The position numbers and the translations under genes are program-made. This document shows, one piece after another, positions 1-10,417 of a stretch of 64,000 nucleotides of DNA. The notes under the pieces were generated by a model. It was not told the DNA's origin and did not search any database. It worked only from the letters and a program-made list of their open reading frames with translations. Source of the DNA: Buttiauxella izardii (GTDB lineage: Bacteria; Pseudomonadota; Gammaproteobacteria; Enterobacterales; Enterobacteriaceae); contig NZ_QZWH01000052.1 in assembly GCF_003601925.1 (NCBI RefSeq), forward strand, positions 1 through 64,000, given 5' to 3'. Position 1 is the first letter of the stretch; every line of letters starts with the position of its first letter.

Positions 1-84
<84 letters not shown>

Positions 85-96
85 CGGAGGTGGATT

Positions 97-186
97 GTGA
101 GTGCAGGACTGATCGTCGGAGTAGTGCTGGTATTCATGCTGTTGGGCTATTTAATTTATGCCCTGATCAATGCGGAGGCATTCTGA
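97..186 (+). CDS. kdpF: KdpF, small stabilising subunit of the K+-transporting ATPase
   Basis: A 29-residue single-span membrane peptide that begins [10 protein letters not shown] and ends YALINAEAF, closely matching E. coli KdpF (29 residues). KdpF is embedded in the KdpFABC complex of the inner membrane and stabilises it, probably in a lipid-like way. The start is GTG at 97, preceded by GGAGG at 86-90 with six bases of spacing. The stop overlaps the kdpA ATG (ATGA-type junction at 184-188), so the two are translationally coupled. An ATG-started longer frame through this region is in the kdpA phase and is not used. The kdp promoter must lie upstream of the window or within the ERIC element. 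Confidence 0.93.
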   Translation: MSAGLIVGVVLVFMLLGYLIYALINAEAF

Positions 187-1874
187 TGGCCGCCTCCGCA
201 TTTTTACTGATCGCCAGTTTCTTGCTGGTGCTTTTTGCGCTGGCGAAACCGTTGGGAAGCGTGCTGGCGCGCTTAATTGATGGCGAACCGTTGCCCGTTG
301 TCGGGAAAATGGATTCGCTGCTGCTGAATGTTTTGGGAACCGAAACCACCCAGGAAATGAGCTGGAAGCGTTATCTGGCCGCGATCCTGGCTTTTAACGG
401 GTTAGGTTTATTGCTGCTGTTCGTCATCTTATTAACGCAAGGGAGTTTGCCGCTTAACCCGCAACAGCTACCGGGCCTTTCCTGGCATCTGGCGTTAAAC
501 ACCGCCGTGAGTTTTGTTTCTAACACGAACTGGCAGTCTTATAGCGGCGAAACCACGCTGAGCTATTTCAGCCAGATGGTCGGTTTGACGGTGCAAAACT
601 TCTTGTCTGCGGCAACCGGTATTGCGGTGGTATTTGCATTGATTCGCGCATTTTCCCGTCACAGCGCGACCACATTGGGGAACGCCTGGGTCGATTTAAC
701 ACGCATCACGCTTTACATCCTGCTGCCGATTTCCCTGCTGATTGCGCTGTTCTTCATCAGCCAGGGCACATTGCAGAACGTCGCGGCGTATCAGCCATTT
801 ACCTCGCTTGAAGGCGTGCATCAAATGTTGCCGATGGGGCCGGTCGCTTCGCAAGAGGCGATCAAAATGCTCGGCACCAACGGCGGCGGCTTCTTTAATG
901 CCAACTCCTCTCACCCGTTCGAGAACCCGACTGCGCTGACCAACTTTGTGCAGATGCTGGCGATCTTTTTGATCCCCACCGCGCTGTGTTTTGCGTTCGG
1001 TGAAACCGTCAGCGACAAGCGCCAGGGCCGCGCCATTTTATGGGCGATGGGCGTGATTTTTGTTATCTGCGTGGTCGTTGTGATGTGGGCTGAAACCAGC
1101 GGAAACCCGCATTTCATGCAGCTTGGCGCTGACAGCAATATCAATATGGAAGGCAAAGAGAGCCGCTTCGGCATTCTGGTCAGCAGCCTGTTTTCGGTGA
1201 TTACTACCGCCGCATCTTGTGGTGCGGTCAACGCGATGCATGACTCCTTTACCGCACTCGGCGGCATGATCCCAATGTGGCTGATGCAGATTGGTGAAGT
1301 GGTATTCGGCGGCGTGGGTTCTGGCCTGTACGGCATGCTGCTGTTCGTGTTGCTGACGGTGTTTATCGCCGGGTTGATGATTGGCCGCACGCCGGAATAT
1401 CTCGGTAAAAAAATCGACGTGGCGGAAATGAAAATGACCGCGATGGCGATTCTGGTGACGCCAACGCTGGTGCTGCTCGGCACCGCGCTGGCAATGATGA
1501 CCGAGGCGGGTCGCAGCGGAATGCTTAACCCTGGCATTCACGGCTTTAGCGAAGTGCTTTATGCCGTGTCGTCTGCCGCCAATAACAACGGCAGCGCGTT
1601 CGCCGGGTTAAGCGCCAATACCCCTTTCTGGAACGTGCTGCTGGCGGTGTGTATGTGGTTCGGACGCTTTGCGGTGATTATCCCGGTGATGGCGATTGCT
1701 GGCTCGCTGGTCACTAAAAAATCACAGGCCGCAGGCGTCGGTACGTTGCCCACTCACGGCCCGCTGTTTATCGGCTTGCTGATTGGCACCGTGCTGTTAG
1801 TCGGCGCGCTGACCTTTATTCCCGCCCTCGCTTTAGGCCCGGTTGCGGAACACCTTTCCTTTGTGAATTTGTGA
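186..1874 (+). CDS. kdpA: KdpA, K+-translocating channel-like subunit
   Basis: 562 residues, close to the 557 of E. coli KdpA. This is the inner-membrane subunit that binds and translocates K+ in the KdpFABC P-type ATPase; it belongs to the superfamily of K+ transporters with four pseudo-repeats and about ten membrane spans. Selectivity-filter-like glycine motifs are visible ([18 protein letters not shown] near residue 230, [12 protein letters not shown] near 345, NNNGSAFAG near 465). The ATG at 186 overlaps the kdpF stop. An open frame extends further upstream to base 27, but that part covers kdpF and the ERIC element and is unlike KdpA, so it is rejected. Confidence 0.97.
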   Translation: MAASAFLLIASFLLVLFALAKPLGSVLARLIDGEPLPVVGKMDSLLLNVLGTETTQEMSWKRYLAAILAFNGLGLLLLFVILLTQGSLPLNPQQLPGLSWHLALNTAVSFVSNTNWQSYSGETTLSYFSQMVGLTVQNFLSAATGIAVVFALIRAFSRHSATTLGNAWVDLTRITLYILLPISLLIALFFISQGTLQNVAAYQPFTSLEGVHQMLPMGPVASQEAIKMLGTNGGGFFNANSSHPFENPTALTNFVQMLAIFLIPTALCFAFGETVSDKRQGRAILWAMGVIFVICVVVVMWAETSGNPHFMQLGADSNINMEGKESRFGILVSSLFSVITTAASCGAVNAMHDSFTALGGMIPMWLMQIGEVVFGGVGSGLYGMLLFVLLTVFIAGLMIGRTPEYLGKKIDVAEMKMTAMAILVTPTLVLLGTALAMMTEAGRSGMLNPGIHGFSEVLYAVSSAANNNGSAFAGLSANTPFWNVLLAVCMWFGRFAVIIPVMAIAGSLVTKKSQAAGVGTLPTHGPLFIGLLIGTVLLVGALTFIPALALGPVAEHLSFVNL

Positions 1875-1887
1875 TTAAGAGGCTTCC

Positions 1888-3936
1888 ATGAGTCGCAAGC
1901 AACAGGCGCTATTTGAACCGTCGCTAATTCGTCAGGCGTTAATAGATTCCTTTAAAAAACTCACACCACAAGTGCAATGGCGCAACCCGGTGATGTTTAT
2001 CGTGTGGGTCGGCAGTGTGATGACCACCGCGTTGGCGATTGCCATGTTTCACGGTTCTTTGCCGGGCGATGCGCCATTCACCGCCGCCATCAGCGTGTGG
2101 TTATGGTTTACGGTGCTGTTCGCCAACTTTGCCGAAGCGCTGGCTGAAGGCCGCAGCAAAGCGCAAGCCAACAGCTTGAAAGGCGTGAAGAAAACCAGTT
2201 TTGCACGCAAGTTACGCGCCCCGCATCACGACGCACAAATCGACCACATCCCCGCCGCCGATTTGCGTAAAGGCGACATCGTGCTGGTCGAAGCGGGGGA
2301 TATCATCCCGTGCGATGGCGAAGTGCTGGAAGGCGGCGCGTCGGTAGATGAAAGCGCGATTACCGGCGAATCCGCGCCGGTGATTCGCGAGTCCGGCGGC
2401 GACTTTGCTTCCGTCACGGGCGGTACTCGTATTCTTTCCGACTGGCTGGTGATTCAGTGCAGCGTCAACCCAGGTGAGACGTTCCTTGACCGCATGATTG
2501 CGATGGTCGAAAGCGCGCAGCGCCGTAAAACACCGAACGAAATCGCGCTGACGATTTTACTGGTGGCGCTGACCATCGTGTTTTTACTGGCAACCACCAC
2601 GCTGTGGCCGTTCTCGCAGTATGGCGGCGTGGCGGTGAGCGTCACGGTGCTGATTGCCCTGCTGGTTTGCTTGATTCCGACCACAATTGGCGGGCTGCTT
2701 TCAGCCATTGGCGTGGCGGGCATGAGCCGCATGTTGGGTGCAAACGTGATTGCCACCAGCGGCCGTGCCGTCGAAGCGGCTGGCGACGTGGATGTTTTGC
2801 TGCTGGATAAAACCGGCACCATCACGCTTGGCAACCGCCAGGCATCCGATTTCCTGCCAGCGCCCGGTATTGATGAAAAAACCCTGGCCGATGCGGCGCA
2901 GCTTTCGTCGCTTGCCGATGAAACGCCAGAAGGCCGCAGCATTGTGGTGCTGGCGAAACAGCGCTTTAACTTGCGCGAACGTGATGTGCAAAACCTGCAT
3001 GCCACTTTTGTGCCGTTTACCGCGCAAACGCGTATGAGCGGCATCGATATCCAGGATCGTATGATTCGCAAAGGATCGGTGGATGCGATTCGCCGCCACG
3101 TTGAAGCCAACGGCGGCCATTTCCCGCCACAGGTTGATACGCTCGTTGAAGGCGTTGCCCGGTCTGGCGGCACGCCGCTGGTGGTCGCGGAGGGCGCGAA
3201 TGTGCTCGGCGTGATTGCGCTGAAAGACATCGTAAAAGGCGGCATCAAAGAACGTTTCGCCCAGTTGCGCCAGATGGGGATTAAAACGGTGATGATCACC
3301 GGCGACAACCGCCTGACCGCTGCCGCGATTGCCGCTGAAGCGGGCGTTGATGATTTTCTGGCAGAAGCGACACCGGAAGCCAAACTGGCGCTCATTCGCC
3401 AGTATCAGGCCGAGGGGCGCTTAGTGGCGATGACCGGCGATGGCACCAACGATGCGCCGGCTTTAGCGCAAGCCGACGTAGCGGTGGCAATGAACTCGGG
3501 GACGCAAGCCGCGAAAGAAGCGGGCAACATGGTGGATTTAGACTCCAACCCGACCAAGCTGATTGAAGTGGTGCATATCGGCAAACAGATGCTGATGACC
3601 CGTGGCTCGCTGACCACATTCAGTATTGCCAACGATGTGGCGAAGTATTTCGCCATTATCCCCGCCGCCTTTGCCGCGACGTATCCGCAGTTGAATGCGT
3701 TGAATGTGATGCATCTGCACTCCCCTGCTTCGGCGATTTTAAGTGCGGTGATTTTCAACGCGCTGATCATCATCTTTTTGATTCCGCTGGCATTACGCGG
3801 CGTGAGCTACAAACCGCTGAGCGCCGCCGCCATGTTGCGCCGCAACCTGTGGATTTACGGCCTCGGCGGTTTAATCGTGCCGTTCATTGGTATTAAAGCT
3901 ATCGATCTGTTCTTAACGGTTTGCGGACTGGTTTAA
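1888..3936 (+). CDS. kdpB: KdpB, P-type ATPase catalytic subunit
   Basis: 682 residues, the same length as E. coli KdpB. It hydrolyses ATP to drive K+ uptake by KdpA. The phosphorylation motif DKTGT places the catalytic aspartate at residue 307, as in E. coli. TGES (actuator domain, about residue 160), the hinge motif [16 protein letters not shown] near 515 and about seven membrane spans are also present. The start ATG follows AAGAGG by eight bases and lies 13 bp after kdpA, within the same operon. A Ser in the TGES loop (position 162 in E. coli) is the known site of inhibitory phosphorylation and is retained here. Confidence 0.98.
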   Translation: MSRKQQALFEPSLIRQALIDSFKKLTPQVQWRNPVMFIVWVGSVMTTALAIAMFHGSLPGDAPFTAAISVWLWFTVLFANFAEALAEGRSKAQANSLKGVKKTSFARKLRAPHHDAQIDHIPAADLRKGDIVLVEAGDIIPCDGEVLEGGASVDESAITGESAPVIRESGGDFASVTGGTRILSDWLVIQCSVNPGETFLDRMIAMVESAQRRKTPNEIALTILLVALTIVFLLATTTLWPFSQYGGVAVSVTVLIALLVCLIPTTIGGLLSAIGVAGMSRMLGANVIATSGRAVEAAGDVDVLLLDKTGTITLGNRQASDFLPAPGIDEKTLADAAQLSSLADETPEGRSIVVLAKQRFNLRERDVQNLHATFVPFTAQTRMSGIDIQDRMIRKGSVDAIRRHVEANGGHFPPQVDTLVEGVARSGGTPLVVAEGANVLGVIALKDIVKGGIKERFAQLRQMGIKTVMITGDNRLTAAAIAAEAGVDDFLAEATPEAKLALIRQYQAEGRLVAMTGDGTNDAPALAQADVAVAMNSGTQAAKEAGNMVDLDSNPTKLIEVVHIGKQMLMTRGSLTTFSIANDVAKYFAIIPAAFAATYPQLNALNVMHLHSPASAILSAVIFNALIIIFLIPLALRGVSYKPLSAAAMLRRNLWIYGLGGLIVPFIGIKAIDLFLTVCGLV

Positions 3937-3948
3937 GAGGAAAAACAA

Positions 3949-4524
3949 ATGACTACTTTACGCCCCGCTATACTTTTACTGATTTTACTGACTCTGATTA
4001 CGGGCGGACTTTACCCGTTTTTGACCACGCTTTTGGGCCAATGGTGGTTCCCGGCGCAAGCCAACGGCTCGCTGATTTTTAAAGACAAAGTGGTGATCGG
4101 CTCAAGCCTGATTGGGCAGAATTTTACCGATGCGAAGTATTTGCAGGGCCGCCCTTCTGCCACCGCCGAAACACCTTATAATCCAATGGCCTCTGGCGGC
4201 AGCAATTTAGCCGGGAGCAATCCTGAGTTGGATAAACAAATTACCGAACGGGTGGCGGCATTGCGAGCGGCGAATCCGCAAGCCAACCCGGCGGTTCCCG
4301 TTGAACTGTTGACCACCTCAGCCAGCGGCCTGGACGGGCAAATTTCACCGGAAGCCGCAGCGTGGCAAATTCCGCGCATTGCCCAGGTGCGCAATTTGCC
4401 CGTTGAACAAGTGGCGCGTTTGGTCGCTGAAAATACCACGCAGCCGTTGGTCGGTTTTATCGGGAAACCAGTGGTGAATGTATTGCGGGTTAACCTGGCG
4501 CTGGATGCTCTCCAGGCGCCATAA
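3949..4524 (+). CDS. kdpC: KdpC, K+-transporting ATPase subunit C
   Basis: 191 residues (190 in E. coli). One N-terminal membrane anchor (about residues 5-30) is followed by a periplasmic domain, consistent with the subunit that assembles with KdpA and raises K+ affinity. GLYPFLTT near the N-terminus and the sequence [13 protein letters not shown] near residue 125 are family hallmarks. RBS AAGAGG precedes the ATG, 12 bp after kdpB. The gap to kdpD (65 bp) is longer than the near-contiguous E. coli junction and holds a REP-like remnant. Confidence 0.97.
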   Translation: MTTLRPAILLLILLTLITGGLYPFLTTLLGQWWFPAQANGSLIFKDKVVIGSSLIGQNFTDAKYLQGRPSATAETPYNPMASGGSNLAGSNPELDKQITERVAALRAANPQANPAVPVELLTTSASGLDGQISPEAAAWQIPRIAQVRNLPVEQVARLVAENTTQPLVGFIGKPVVNVLRVNLALDALQAP

Positions 4525-4528
4525 AAAA

Positions 4529-4560
4529 TGTCGGATGACGCTGCTGTACGACCTACAACT
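4529..4560. repeat. Degenerate REP-like palindrome between kdpC and kdpD
   Basis: tcggatgacgctgc and the gacctaca ending resemble the two arms of an enterobacterial REP unit (GCCGGATG ... CCGGCCTACA), with the inner bases decayed. It sits in the 65-bp spacer between kdpC and kdpD. REP units in operons can stabilise upstream mRNA against 3' exonucleases; whether this degenerate copy still folds is uncertain. Confidence 0.4.
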
Positions 4561-4589
4561 GCATTTCGTCGCATGAAAAAGGAGCTGTT

Positions 4590-7277
4590 ATGTCGCAGGA
4601 ACCGCTGCGCCCCAATCCAGATAAATTGCTGGAGCAGGTCAACCGCCCGTCGCGCGGCAAGTTAAAGATTTTCTTCGGCGCGTGTGCAGGCGTGGGGAAA
4701 ACTTTCGCCATGCTTCAGGAGGCGCAGCGCCTGCGGGCGCAGGGGCTGAATATCCTGACTGGCGTAGTAGAAACGCACGGTCGTAAAGAGACAGCCGTGT
4801 TGCTGGATGGGCTGAATATTCTGCCTGCAAAGCGGATTCATCATCGTGGGCGTTGGGTGCAGGAATTTGACCTCGACGCGGCGCTGGCCCGCAATCCGGC
4901 ACTGATTTTGATGGACGAACTAGCGCACAGTAACGCGCCCGGTTCACGCCACCCGAAACGCTGGCAAGATGTGGAAGAGTTGCTCGACGCCGGAATCGAC
5001 GTGTTTACCACCGTCAACGTGCAGCATCTTGAAAGCCTGAACGATATTGTTGGCGGCGTAACCGGGATCCAGGTGCGGGAAACGGTGCCCGACCCGATTT
5101 TTGATGCCGCCGATGAAATCGTGCTGGTCGACCTGCCGCCGGATGATTTACGCCAGCGCCTGCACGAAGGGAAAGTGTATATCGCCGGCCAGGCCGAACG
5201 CGCCATCGAACACTTTTTCCGTAAAGGGAATTTGATTGCCCTGCGCGAACTGGCGCTGCGCCGCACCGCCGACCGCGTGGACGACCAAATGCGCGCCTGG
5301 CGCGATAACCAGGGCGAGGAAAAAGTCTGGCACACGCGAGACGCCATTTTGCTGTGCATCGGCCACAGTTCCGGCAACGAAAAGCTGGTGCGCACCGCCG
5401 CCCGGCTGGCGGCAAAATTAGGCAGCGTCTGGCATGCGGTTTATGTCGAAACGCCTCAACTGCACCGCTTACCGGAACATCAACGCCGGGCGATTTTAGC
5501 CTCGCTTCGTCTGGCGCAAGAACTGGGTGCAGAAACCACCACGCTTGCCGACCCGGCGGAAGATAAAGCGATTTTGCGTTACGCTCGCGAGCATAATCTC
5601 GGGAAGATTATTATCGGTCGCCGTAGCCATAAACGCTGGTTCAGCCGTGAATCTTTTGCCGACAAACTCGCCCGCCGCGCCCCAGACCTGGATTTGGTGA
5701 TTGTGGCGCTGGACGACAAACCCGTCGCAGTTTCTTCCTCCGCACAAGACACCCGTAGCTTTGGCGAAAAATGGCGTGTGCAGCTTCGCGGCTGCGGTGT
5801 CGCCGTCGCGCTTTGTGCGGTGACAACGTTTATCGCTAATCAATGGCTAATGGGTTTTGATGCCGCCAACCTCGTCATGCTCTATTTATTGGGCGTGGTG
5901 ATTGTGGCGCTGTTTTACGGTCGCTGGCCTTCGGTGCTGGCGACGGTGATTAGCGTGCTGAGTTTTGATTTATTCTTTATTGCTCCGCACGGCACGCTAG
6001 CGGTTTCGGATATTCAGTATTTGCTCACCTTCGCGGTGATGCTGACCGTTGGGCTGGTTATCGGGAATTTAACGGCGGGCGTGCGCTATCAGGCGCGCAT
6101 CGCCCGTTATCGCGAGCAACGCACGCGCCATCTTTATGAGATGTCGAAAGCCCTCGCCGCCGAACGCACGCCAAAGGATATTGCCGCCACCAGCGAGCTG
6201 TTTATCAAAAACGGTTTTCACGCCCGTGCACAGCTTTTGCTGCCCGATGAGAGTGGCGTTTTGACCCGCGCCAACGGGCAAAGTGAGCCACAAAACTGGG
6301 ACGAAGCCATTGCCCGCTGGAGTTTTGATAAAGGCCAACCCGCCGGGGCCGGGACGGATACCTTGCCCGGCGTGCCGTATCAAATTCTGCCGCTGAAAAC
6401 GCCGGAAAAAACACTGGGGTTGTTAATCGTCGAGCCGAATAATTTGCGCCAGTTAATGATTCCCGAGCAGCAACGCTTGCTGGAAACCTTCACGCTGCTG
6501 ACGGCTACGGCGCTGGAAAGATTGTTGCTGACAGCCAGCGAAGAACAGGCGCGGCTTTCCAGCGAACGTGAGCAAATTCGTAACTCGCTGCTCGCCGCCC
6601 TTTCGCATGATTTGCGCACGCCGCTAACGGTGCTATTTGGACAGGCAGAAATTCTTACGCTCGATCTGGCTTCCGAAGGGTCGAAACACGCCCCGCAGGC
6701 CAACGACATTCGCCAACATGTGCTGAATACCACGCGCCTGGTGAATAATTTGCTGGATATGGCGCGGATTCAGTCTGGCGGATTTAACCTGCGCAAAGAG
6801 TGGCTGACGCTGGAAGAAGTAGTCGGCAGCGCGTTAAAAATGCTGGAGCCAGGACTCGGTGGGCGGCATATTGCTTTGGCGTTGCCAGACCCGCTGTTGC
6901 TGATTCATGTTGATGGCCCTCTGTTTGAGCGAGTGCTGATAAACCTGCTGGAGAATGCCGTGAAATACGCCGGGTTTAAGGCGGAGATTGGCATTCGCGC
7001 GCAGGCTTCGGCTGATAAACTGGATCTGGAAGTCTGGGACAGCGGCCCCGGAATTCCTGCGGGCCAGGAACAAAAGATTTTTGATAAATTTTCACGGGGT
7101 AATAAAGAGTCGGCCATTCCTGGCGTGGGTTTAGGATTGGCAATTTGCCAGGCGATTGTTGAAGTCCACGACGGTAAAATTATTGCGGCTAATCGAGCGG
7201 AGGGCGGCGCCAGTTTCCATGTTATTTTACCTCTTCCCCCACCGCCTGAACTGGCTGAAATGAACGAGGCATTGTGA
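4590..7277 (+). CDS. kdpD: KdpD, sensor histidine kinase for K+ limitation
   Basis: 895 residues (894 in E. coli). The N-terminal cytoplasmic KdpD domain has Walker A GACAGVGKT near residue 32 and Walker B LILMDELAHSN near 108, followed by a UspA-like domain (about 250-370), four clustered membrane spans (about 400-500), a GAF-like region, and a HisKA/HATPase core with the phospho-accepting histidine at 673 in SHDLRTPL. It phosphorylates KdpE when K+ is scarce or in salt stress. RBS AAGGAG lies eight bases before the ATG. Its stop overlaps the kdpE GTG. Confidence 0.97.
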   Translation: MSQEPLRPNPDKLLEQVNRPSRGKLKIFFGACAGVGKTFAMLQEAQRLRAQGLNILTGVVETHGRKETAVLLDGLNILPAKRIHHRGRWVQEFDLDAALARNPALILMDELAHSNAPGSRHPKRWQDVEELLDAGIDVFTTVNVQHLESLNDIVGGVTGIQVRETVPDPIFDAADEIVLVDLPPDDLRQRLHEGKVYIAGQAERAIEHFFRKGNLIALRELALRRTADRVDDQMRAWRDNQGEEKVWHTRDAILLCIGHSSGNEKLVRTAARLAAKLGSVWHAVYVETPQLHRLPEHQRRAILASLRLAQELGAETTTLADPAEDKAILRYAREHNLGKIIIGRRSHKRWFSRESFADKLARRAPDLDLVIVALDDKPVAVSSSAQDTRSFGEKWRVQLRGCGVAVALCAVTTFIANQWLMGFDAANLVMLYLLGVVIVALFYGRWPSVLATVISVLSFDLFFIAPHGTLAVSDIQYLLTFAVMLTVGLVIGNLTAGVRYQARIARYREQRTRHLYEMSKALAAERTPKDIAATSELFIKNGFHARAQLLLPDESGVLTRANGQSEPQNWDEAIARWSFDKGQPAGAGTDTLPGVPYQILPLKTPEKTLGLLIVEPNNLRQLMIPEQQRLLETFTLLTATALERLLLTASEEQARLSSEREQIRNSLLAALSHDLRTPLTVLFGQAEILTLDLASEGSKHAPQANDIRQHVLNTTRLVNNLLDMARIQSGGFNLRKEWLTLEEVVGSALKMLEPGLGGRHIALALPDPLLLIHVDGPLFERVLINLLENAVKYAGFKAEIGIRAQASADKLDLEVWDSGPGIPAGQEQKIFDKFSRGNKESAIPGVGLGLAICQAIVEVHDGKIIAANRAEGGASFHVILPLPPPPELAEMNEAL

Positions 7278-7951
7278 TATCGGTTCTGATCGTTGAAGAC
7301 GAAAAAGAGATTCGCCGTTTCTTGCGCACCGCGCTGGAAGCGGAATCGTTACGCGTGCATGAAGCGGAAACGCTGCAACGCGGCTTGCTTGAAGCCGCCA
7401 CTCGCAAACCGGATTTAGTGATTCTCGACCTCGGTTTGCCCGATGGCGACGGGATTGATTTTATCCGTGATTTCCGCCAGTGGAGCCAGACGCCGATTGT
7501 GGTGCTTTCCGCGCGCAGTGATGAACAAGTTAAGATTGACGCGCTGGATGCCGGAGCCGATGACTATCTCAGCAAGCCGTTTGGCATTGGCGAGCTGCAA
7601 GCGCGTTTGCGCGTGGTTTTGCGCCGCCATGCAAGCCTTGCACAACCCGATCCGGTTTATCAGTTTTCAAATATCAGTGTGGATCTGGCGAGCCGCCGTA
7701 TTACCCGCGATGGTGCGGAGATTCATCTCACGCCGATTGAGTTTCGCCTGCTCGCTACGCTTATCAATAACCATGGAAAAGTGCTGACCCAGCGTCAGTT
7801 GCTGAACCAGGTTTGGGGGCCGAATGCGGTGGAACACAGCCATTATTTGCGGATTTATATGGGGCATTTGCGGCAGAAGTTGGAAAACGATCCGGCGCGC
7901 CCGGCGCATTTGTTGACAGAAACGGGGATTGGTTATCGGTTTATGTTGTAG
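7274..7951 (+). CDS. kdpE: KdpE, OmpR-type response regulator of kdpFABC
   Basis: 225 residues, as in E. coli. The receiver domain carries the acidic pocket E8/D9, the phospho-acceptor D52 (LVILDLGLPD) and the conserved Lys in YLSKPFG; the C-terminal winged helix (about 130-225) contains the HYLRIYMGHLRQKL recognition region. Phosphorylated KdpE activates the kdpFABC promoter. The start is GTG at 7274, overlapping the kdpD stop by four bases, which gives coupled translation. The ATT codon immediately after the GTG is the second residue (MISVLIVEDE). Confidence 0.97.
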   Translation: MISVLIVEDEKEIRRFLRTALEAESLRVHEAETLQRGLLEAATRKPDLVILDLGLPDGDGIDFIRDFRQWSQTPIVVLSARSDEQVKIDALDAGADDYLSKPFGIGELQARLRVVLRRHASLAQPDPVYQFSNISVDLASRRITRDGAEIHLTPIEFRLLATLINNHGKVLTQRQLLNQVWGPNAVEHSHYLRIYMGHLRQKLENDPARPAHLLTETGIGYRFML

Positions 7952-7961
7952 ATCCGACACA

Positions 7962-7990
7962 TAAAAAAAGCGCCTTGCGGCGCTTTTTCA
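7962..7990. terminator. Bidirectional terminator between kdpE and pgm
   Basis: A-run, then stem aagcgcc/ggcgctt with a short ttgc loop, then a T-run. It serves the converging kdpFABCDE and seqA-pgm transcripts. Confidence 0.85.
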
Positions 7991-8000
7991 CTTTTGCGAA

Positions 8001-9644
8001 TTACTTCGCGTTTTTCAGCACTTCGCTGACAATCTCTACCGCTTCTTTCTCAATTTGCTGGCGATGCTCAGCGCCTAAGAAACTTTCGCAATAGATTTTG
8101 TACGCATCTTCCGTACCGGAAGGACGCGCCGCAAACCAGCCGTTTTCAGTCATCACTTTCAGGCCGCCGATGGATGCGCCATTGCCCGGTGCCGCTGTTA
8201 AACGAGCGGTAATCGGGTCGCCCGCCAGAGTGCTGGCGCTCACCATTTCTGGGGAGAGTTTAGACAGCGCCGCTTTCTGCGCAGAAGTAGCAGAAGCTTG
8301 CAGACGGTTGTAGCTTGGTGCGCCGAAACGGGCAGCCAGTTCGTCATAATGCTGCTGCGGGTTTTTACCGGTTACTGCGGTAATTTCTGCGGCCAGCAGG
8401 CACATGATGATGCCGTCTTTATCGGTGGACCACGGTGTGCCGTCGAAACGCAGGAACGATGCCCCGGCGCTCTCTTCGCCGCCAAAACCGAAGCTGCCGT
8501 CAAACAGACCATCAACAAACCATTTGAAACCGACCGGGACTTCGACCAGTTTGCGGCCCAAATCGTTGACCACGCGGTCAATCATCGCGGATGACACCAG
8601 AGTTTTACCGACCGCAACATCTTTGCCCCACTGCGGGCGATGCTGGAACAGGTAGTTAATCGCGACGGCAAGGTAATGGTTCGGGTTCATCAGGCCCGCT
8701 GGCGTGACGATACCGTGGCGGTCGTAATCCGGGTCATTGGCAAACGCCAGGTCGAATTTGTCACGCAGCGCCAGCAATCCGCCCATCGCACATTCGGAGG
8801 AGCAATCCATACGGATCGCGCCGTCTTTGTCGAGATGCATAAAGCGGAAGGTTTGATCGACGTGATCGTTAACGATGGTCAGATCAAGGTTGTAATGTTT
8901 GGCGATGCGCTGCCAGTATTCGATGCCGGAGCCACCGAGCGGATCAACGCCCAGTTTCAGGCCTGATTTCTGGATGGCGGCCATATCAACGATATCCACC
9001 AGCCCTTCAATAAACGGCTGCACCAGATCTTGTTGCTGGATGTGGCCGCTGACCCATGCTTGATCAAGAGACAGACGTTTGACTTCTTTCAGGCCCGCAG
9101 CCAACAGCGCGTTGGCACGATCTTCAACTACTTTGGTGACGTTGGTATCAGCCGGGCCACCATTTGGTGGATTGTATTTGATACCGCCGTCATCTGGCGG
9201 GTTGTGCGAAGGCGTGATGACGATACCATCGGCCTGTGCGCCACCTGTTTTGTTATGCGTCAGAATCGCGTGGGAAATGGCAGGCGTTGGCGTGTAGCCA
9301 TTCGCTTCCTGCACAATGACATCCACACCGTTTGCAGCAAGAACTTCCAGCACGGAGATAAACGCAGGTTCAGATAACGCGTGGGTATCTTTGCCAACGT
9401 AGCACGGTCCGGTAATGCCATTTTTTGCACGTTCTTCAGCAATCGCCTGAGCAATCGCCAGAATGTGAGGTTCGTTGAAACTATGACGTGCCGCACCGCC
9501 ACGGTGGCCGGATGTACCGAATTTCACCGCGTGTTCGCTATTCCCCACTTCTGGCTTCAGCACGTAATACTGAGCTGTCAGTTGGGCTACGTTAATCAAA
9601 TCGCTCTGTTGTGCTGGTTGTCCTGCACGAGGGTGGTTAGCCAT
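8001..9644 (-). CDS. pgm: Phosphoglucomutase
   Basis: 547 residues (546 in E. coli Pgm). It interconverts glucose-1-phosphate and glucose-6-phosphate in the cytoplasm, linking glycogen/galactose metabolism and UDP-glucose supply. The active-site phosphoserine loop [11 protein letters not shown] is near residue 145, the metal-binding DPDYDRHG near 310, the sugar-binding GGEESAGAS near 395 and the phosphate-binding [10 protein letters not shown] near 520. I start at the ATG at 9644 (MANHPRAG), which aligns with E. coli MAIHNRAG and has AGAAGG upstream; the longer in-frame extension is unlike the family. It is 25 bp downstream of seqA, in an operon as in E. coli. Confidence 0.97.
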   Translation of the reverse strand: MANHPRAGQPAQQSDLINVAQLTAQYYVLKPEVGNSEHAVKFGTSGHRGGAARHSFNEPHILAIAQAIAEERAKNGITGPCYVGKDTHALSEPAFISVLEVLAANGVDVIVQEANGYTPTPAISHAILTHNKTGGAQADGIVITPSHNPPDDGGIKYNPPNGGPADTNVTKVVEDRANALLAAGLKEVKRLSLDQAWVSGHIQQQDLVQPFIEGLVDIVDMAAIQKSGLKLGVDPLGGSGIEYWQRIAKHYNLDLTIVNDHVDQTFRFMHLDKDGAIRMDCSSECAMGGLLALRDKFDLAFANDPDYDRHGIVTPAGLMNPNHYLAVAINYLFQHRPQWGKDVAVGKTLVSSAMIDRVVNDLGRKLVEVPVGFKWFVDGLFDGSFGFGGEESAGASFLRFDGTPWSTDKDGIIMCLLAAEITAVTGKNPQQHYDELAARFGAPSYNRLQASATSAQKAALSKLSPEMVSASTLAGDPITARLTAAPGNGASIGGLKVMTENGWFAARPSGTEDAYKIYCESFLGAEHRQQIEKEAVEIVSEVLKNAK

Positions 9645-9669
9645 TGGCCTTTCCTTCTGACGCGAGGTG

Positions 9670-10215
9670 TTAGATTGTGCCGCAAACCTTTTCAATCAAT
9701 TCCGCCGGGAATTGCATTGATTGCATGATGTGTTCGATCATGCTGCATTTACGACCCGTATTGGTGTTGGTAATGACCCAGTATGGCGTTCCTGGAACAT
9801 GCTTCGGTTTGGTCTGGTTGCCGTTTTGCAGCAGCGTTTGCTCGTTACCTGCAAAATAGACACGGGTGCGACCGTGCAGCGATTCGGTCGCTTCACCAAA
9901 AGCATGAGCATCTAAGGTATACAGAGTGGAAAGCACCATCATGAAACGGTTAACCGCTTTCTTTTGCTCTGCATATTCATCGGATAGCAGCAACTCACGC
10001 ACCGCACGAACACGGTCACGCGCTTTGTTGGCGGGTTTAGCTTCCGGAGCCGCAGCAGCAGGAGCTGTCTGGCCGGTAGTTGCTGAGGTAGCAGGAGTTT
10101 GACCGGCGGTAAATTTCAACATGCGCCGTAAAATGTCGGACGCGCTCTCACCAATGTGCTGCGTGTGGCTGGCAATATAGCGATAGAGCTCGTCATCAAC
10201 TTCAATTGTTTTCAT
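9670..10215 (-). CDS. seqA: SeqA, negative modulator of replication initiation
   Basis: 181 residues, matching E. coli SeqA. It binds hemimethylated GATC sites, sequesters oriC and delays re-initiation. The N-terminal oligomerisation helix ([18 protein letters not shown]) and the C-terminal DNA-binding domain (about residues 65-181, with GRTRVYFA and [13 protein letters not shown]) are very conserved. The linker is rich in Ala, Thr and Pro (about 36-60) and is the variable part of the family. The ATG at 10215 is preferred over a 68-residue upstream extension that has no family similarity. It is first in the seqA-pgm operon. Confidence 0.97.
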   Translation of the reverse strand: MKTIEVDDELYRYIASHTQHIGESASDILRRMLKFTAGQTPATSATTGQTAPAAAAPEAKPANKARDRVRAVRELLLSDEYAEQKKAVNRFMMVLSTLYTLDAHAFGEATESLHGRTRVYFAGNEQTLLQNGNQTKPKHVPGTPYWVITNTNTGRKCSMIEHIMQSMQFPAELIEKVCGTI

Positions 10216-10373
10216 CTTAATCCAGTGCGATATCTTTTCTGAATACAAGTTGTTGGGATTATATGGAAAAATCCCAACCTCGGGTAGCGCCAAACTTTTG
10301 TTACACCACAAAGTCAGACTAGACTGAATGTTTGCGGCACTGCGGGAGAATGCCGACTGTGGCAGAATGCCGT

Positions 10374-10379
10374 TATAAT
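10374..10379 (+). promoter_or_regulatory. Candidate -10 element for ybfF
   Basis: A perfect TATAAT lies 38 bp before the ybfF start in the seqA/ybfF divergent spacer. No good -35 is seen at 16-18 bp, so the assignment is weak. Confidence 0.3.
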
Positions 10380-10417
10380 ACCCTAACCCTACGAAGTAAA
10401 AAAAAAAGAACTTTGCC

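Noticed and set aside
2454-3395. 313-codon minus-strand frame inside kdpB
   Set aside because: Shadow of the highly biased codon use of kdpB; low-complexity Ser/Ala/Pro product, no ribosome binding site or family match.
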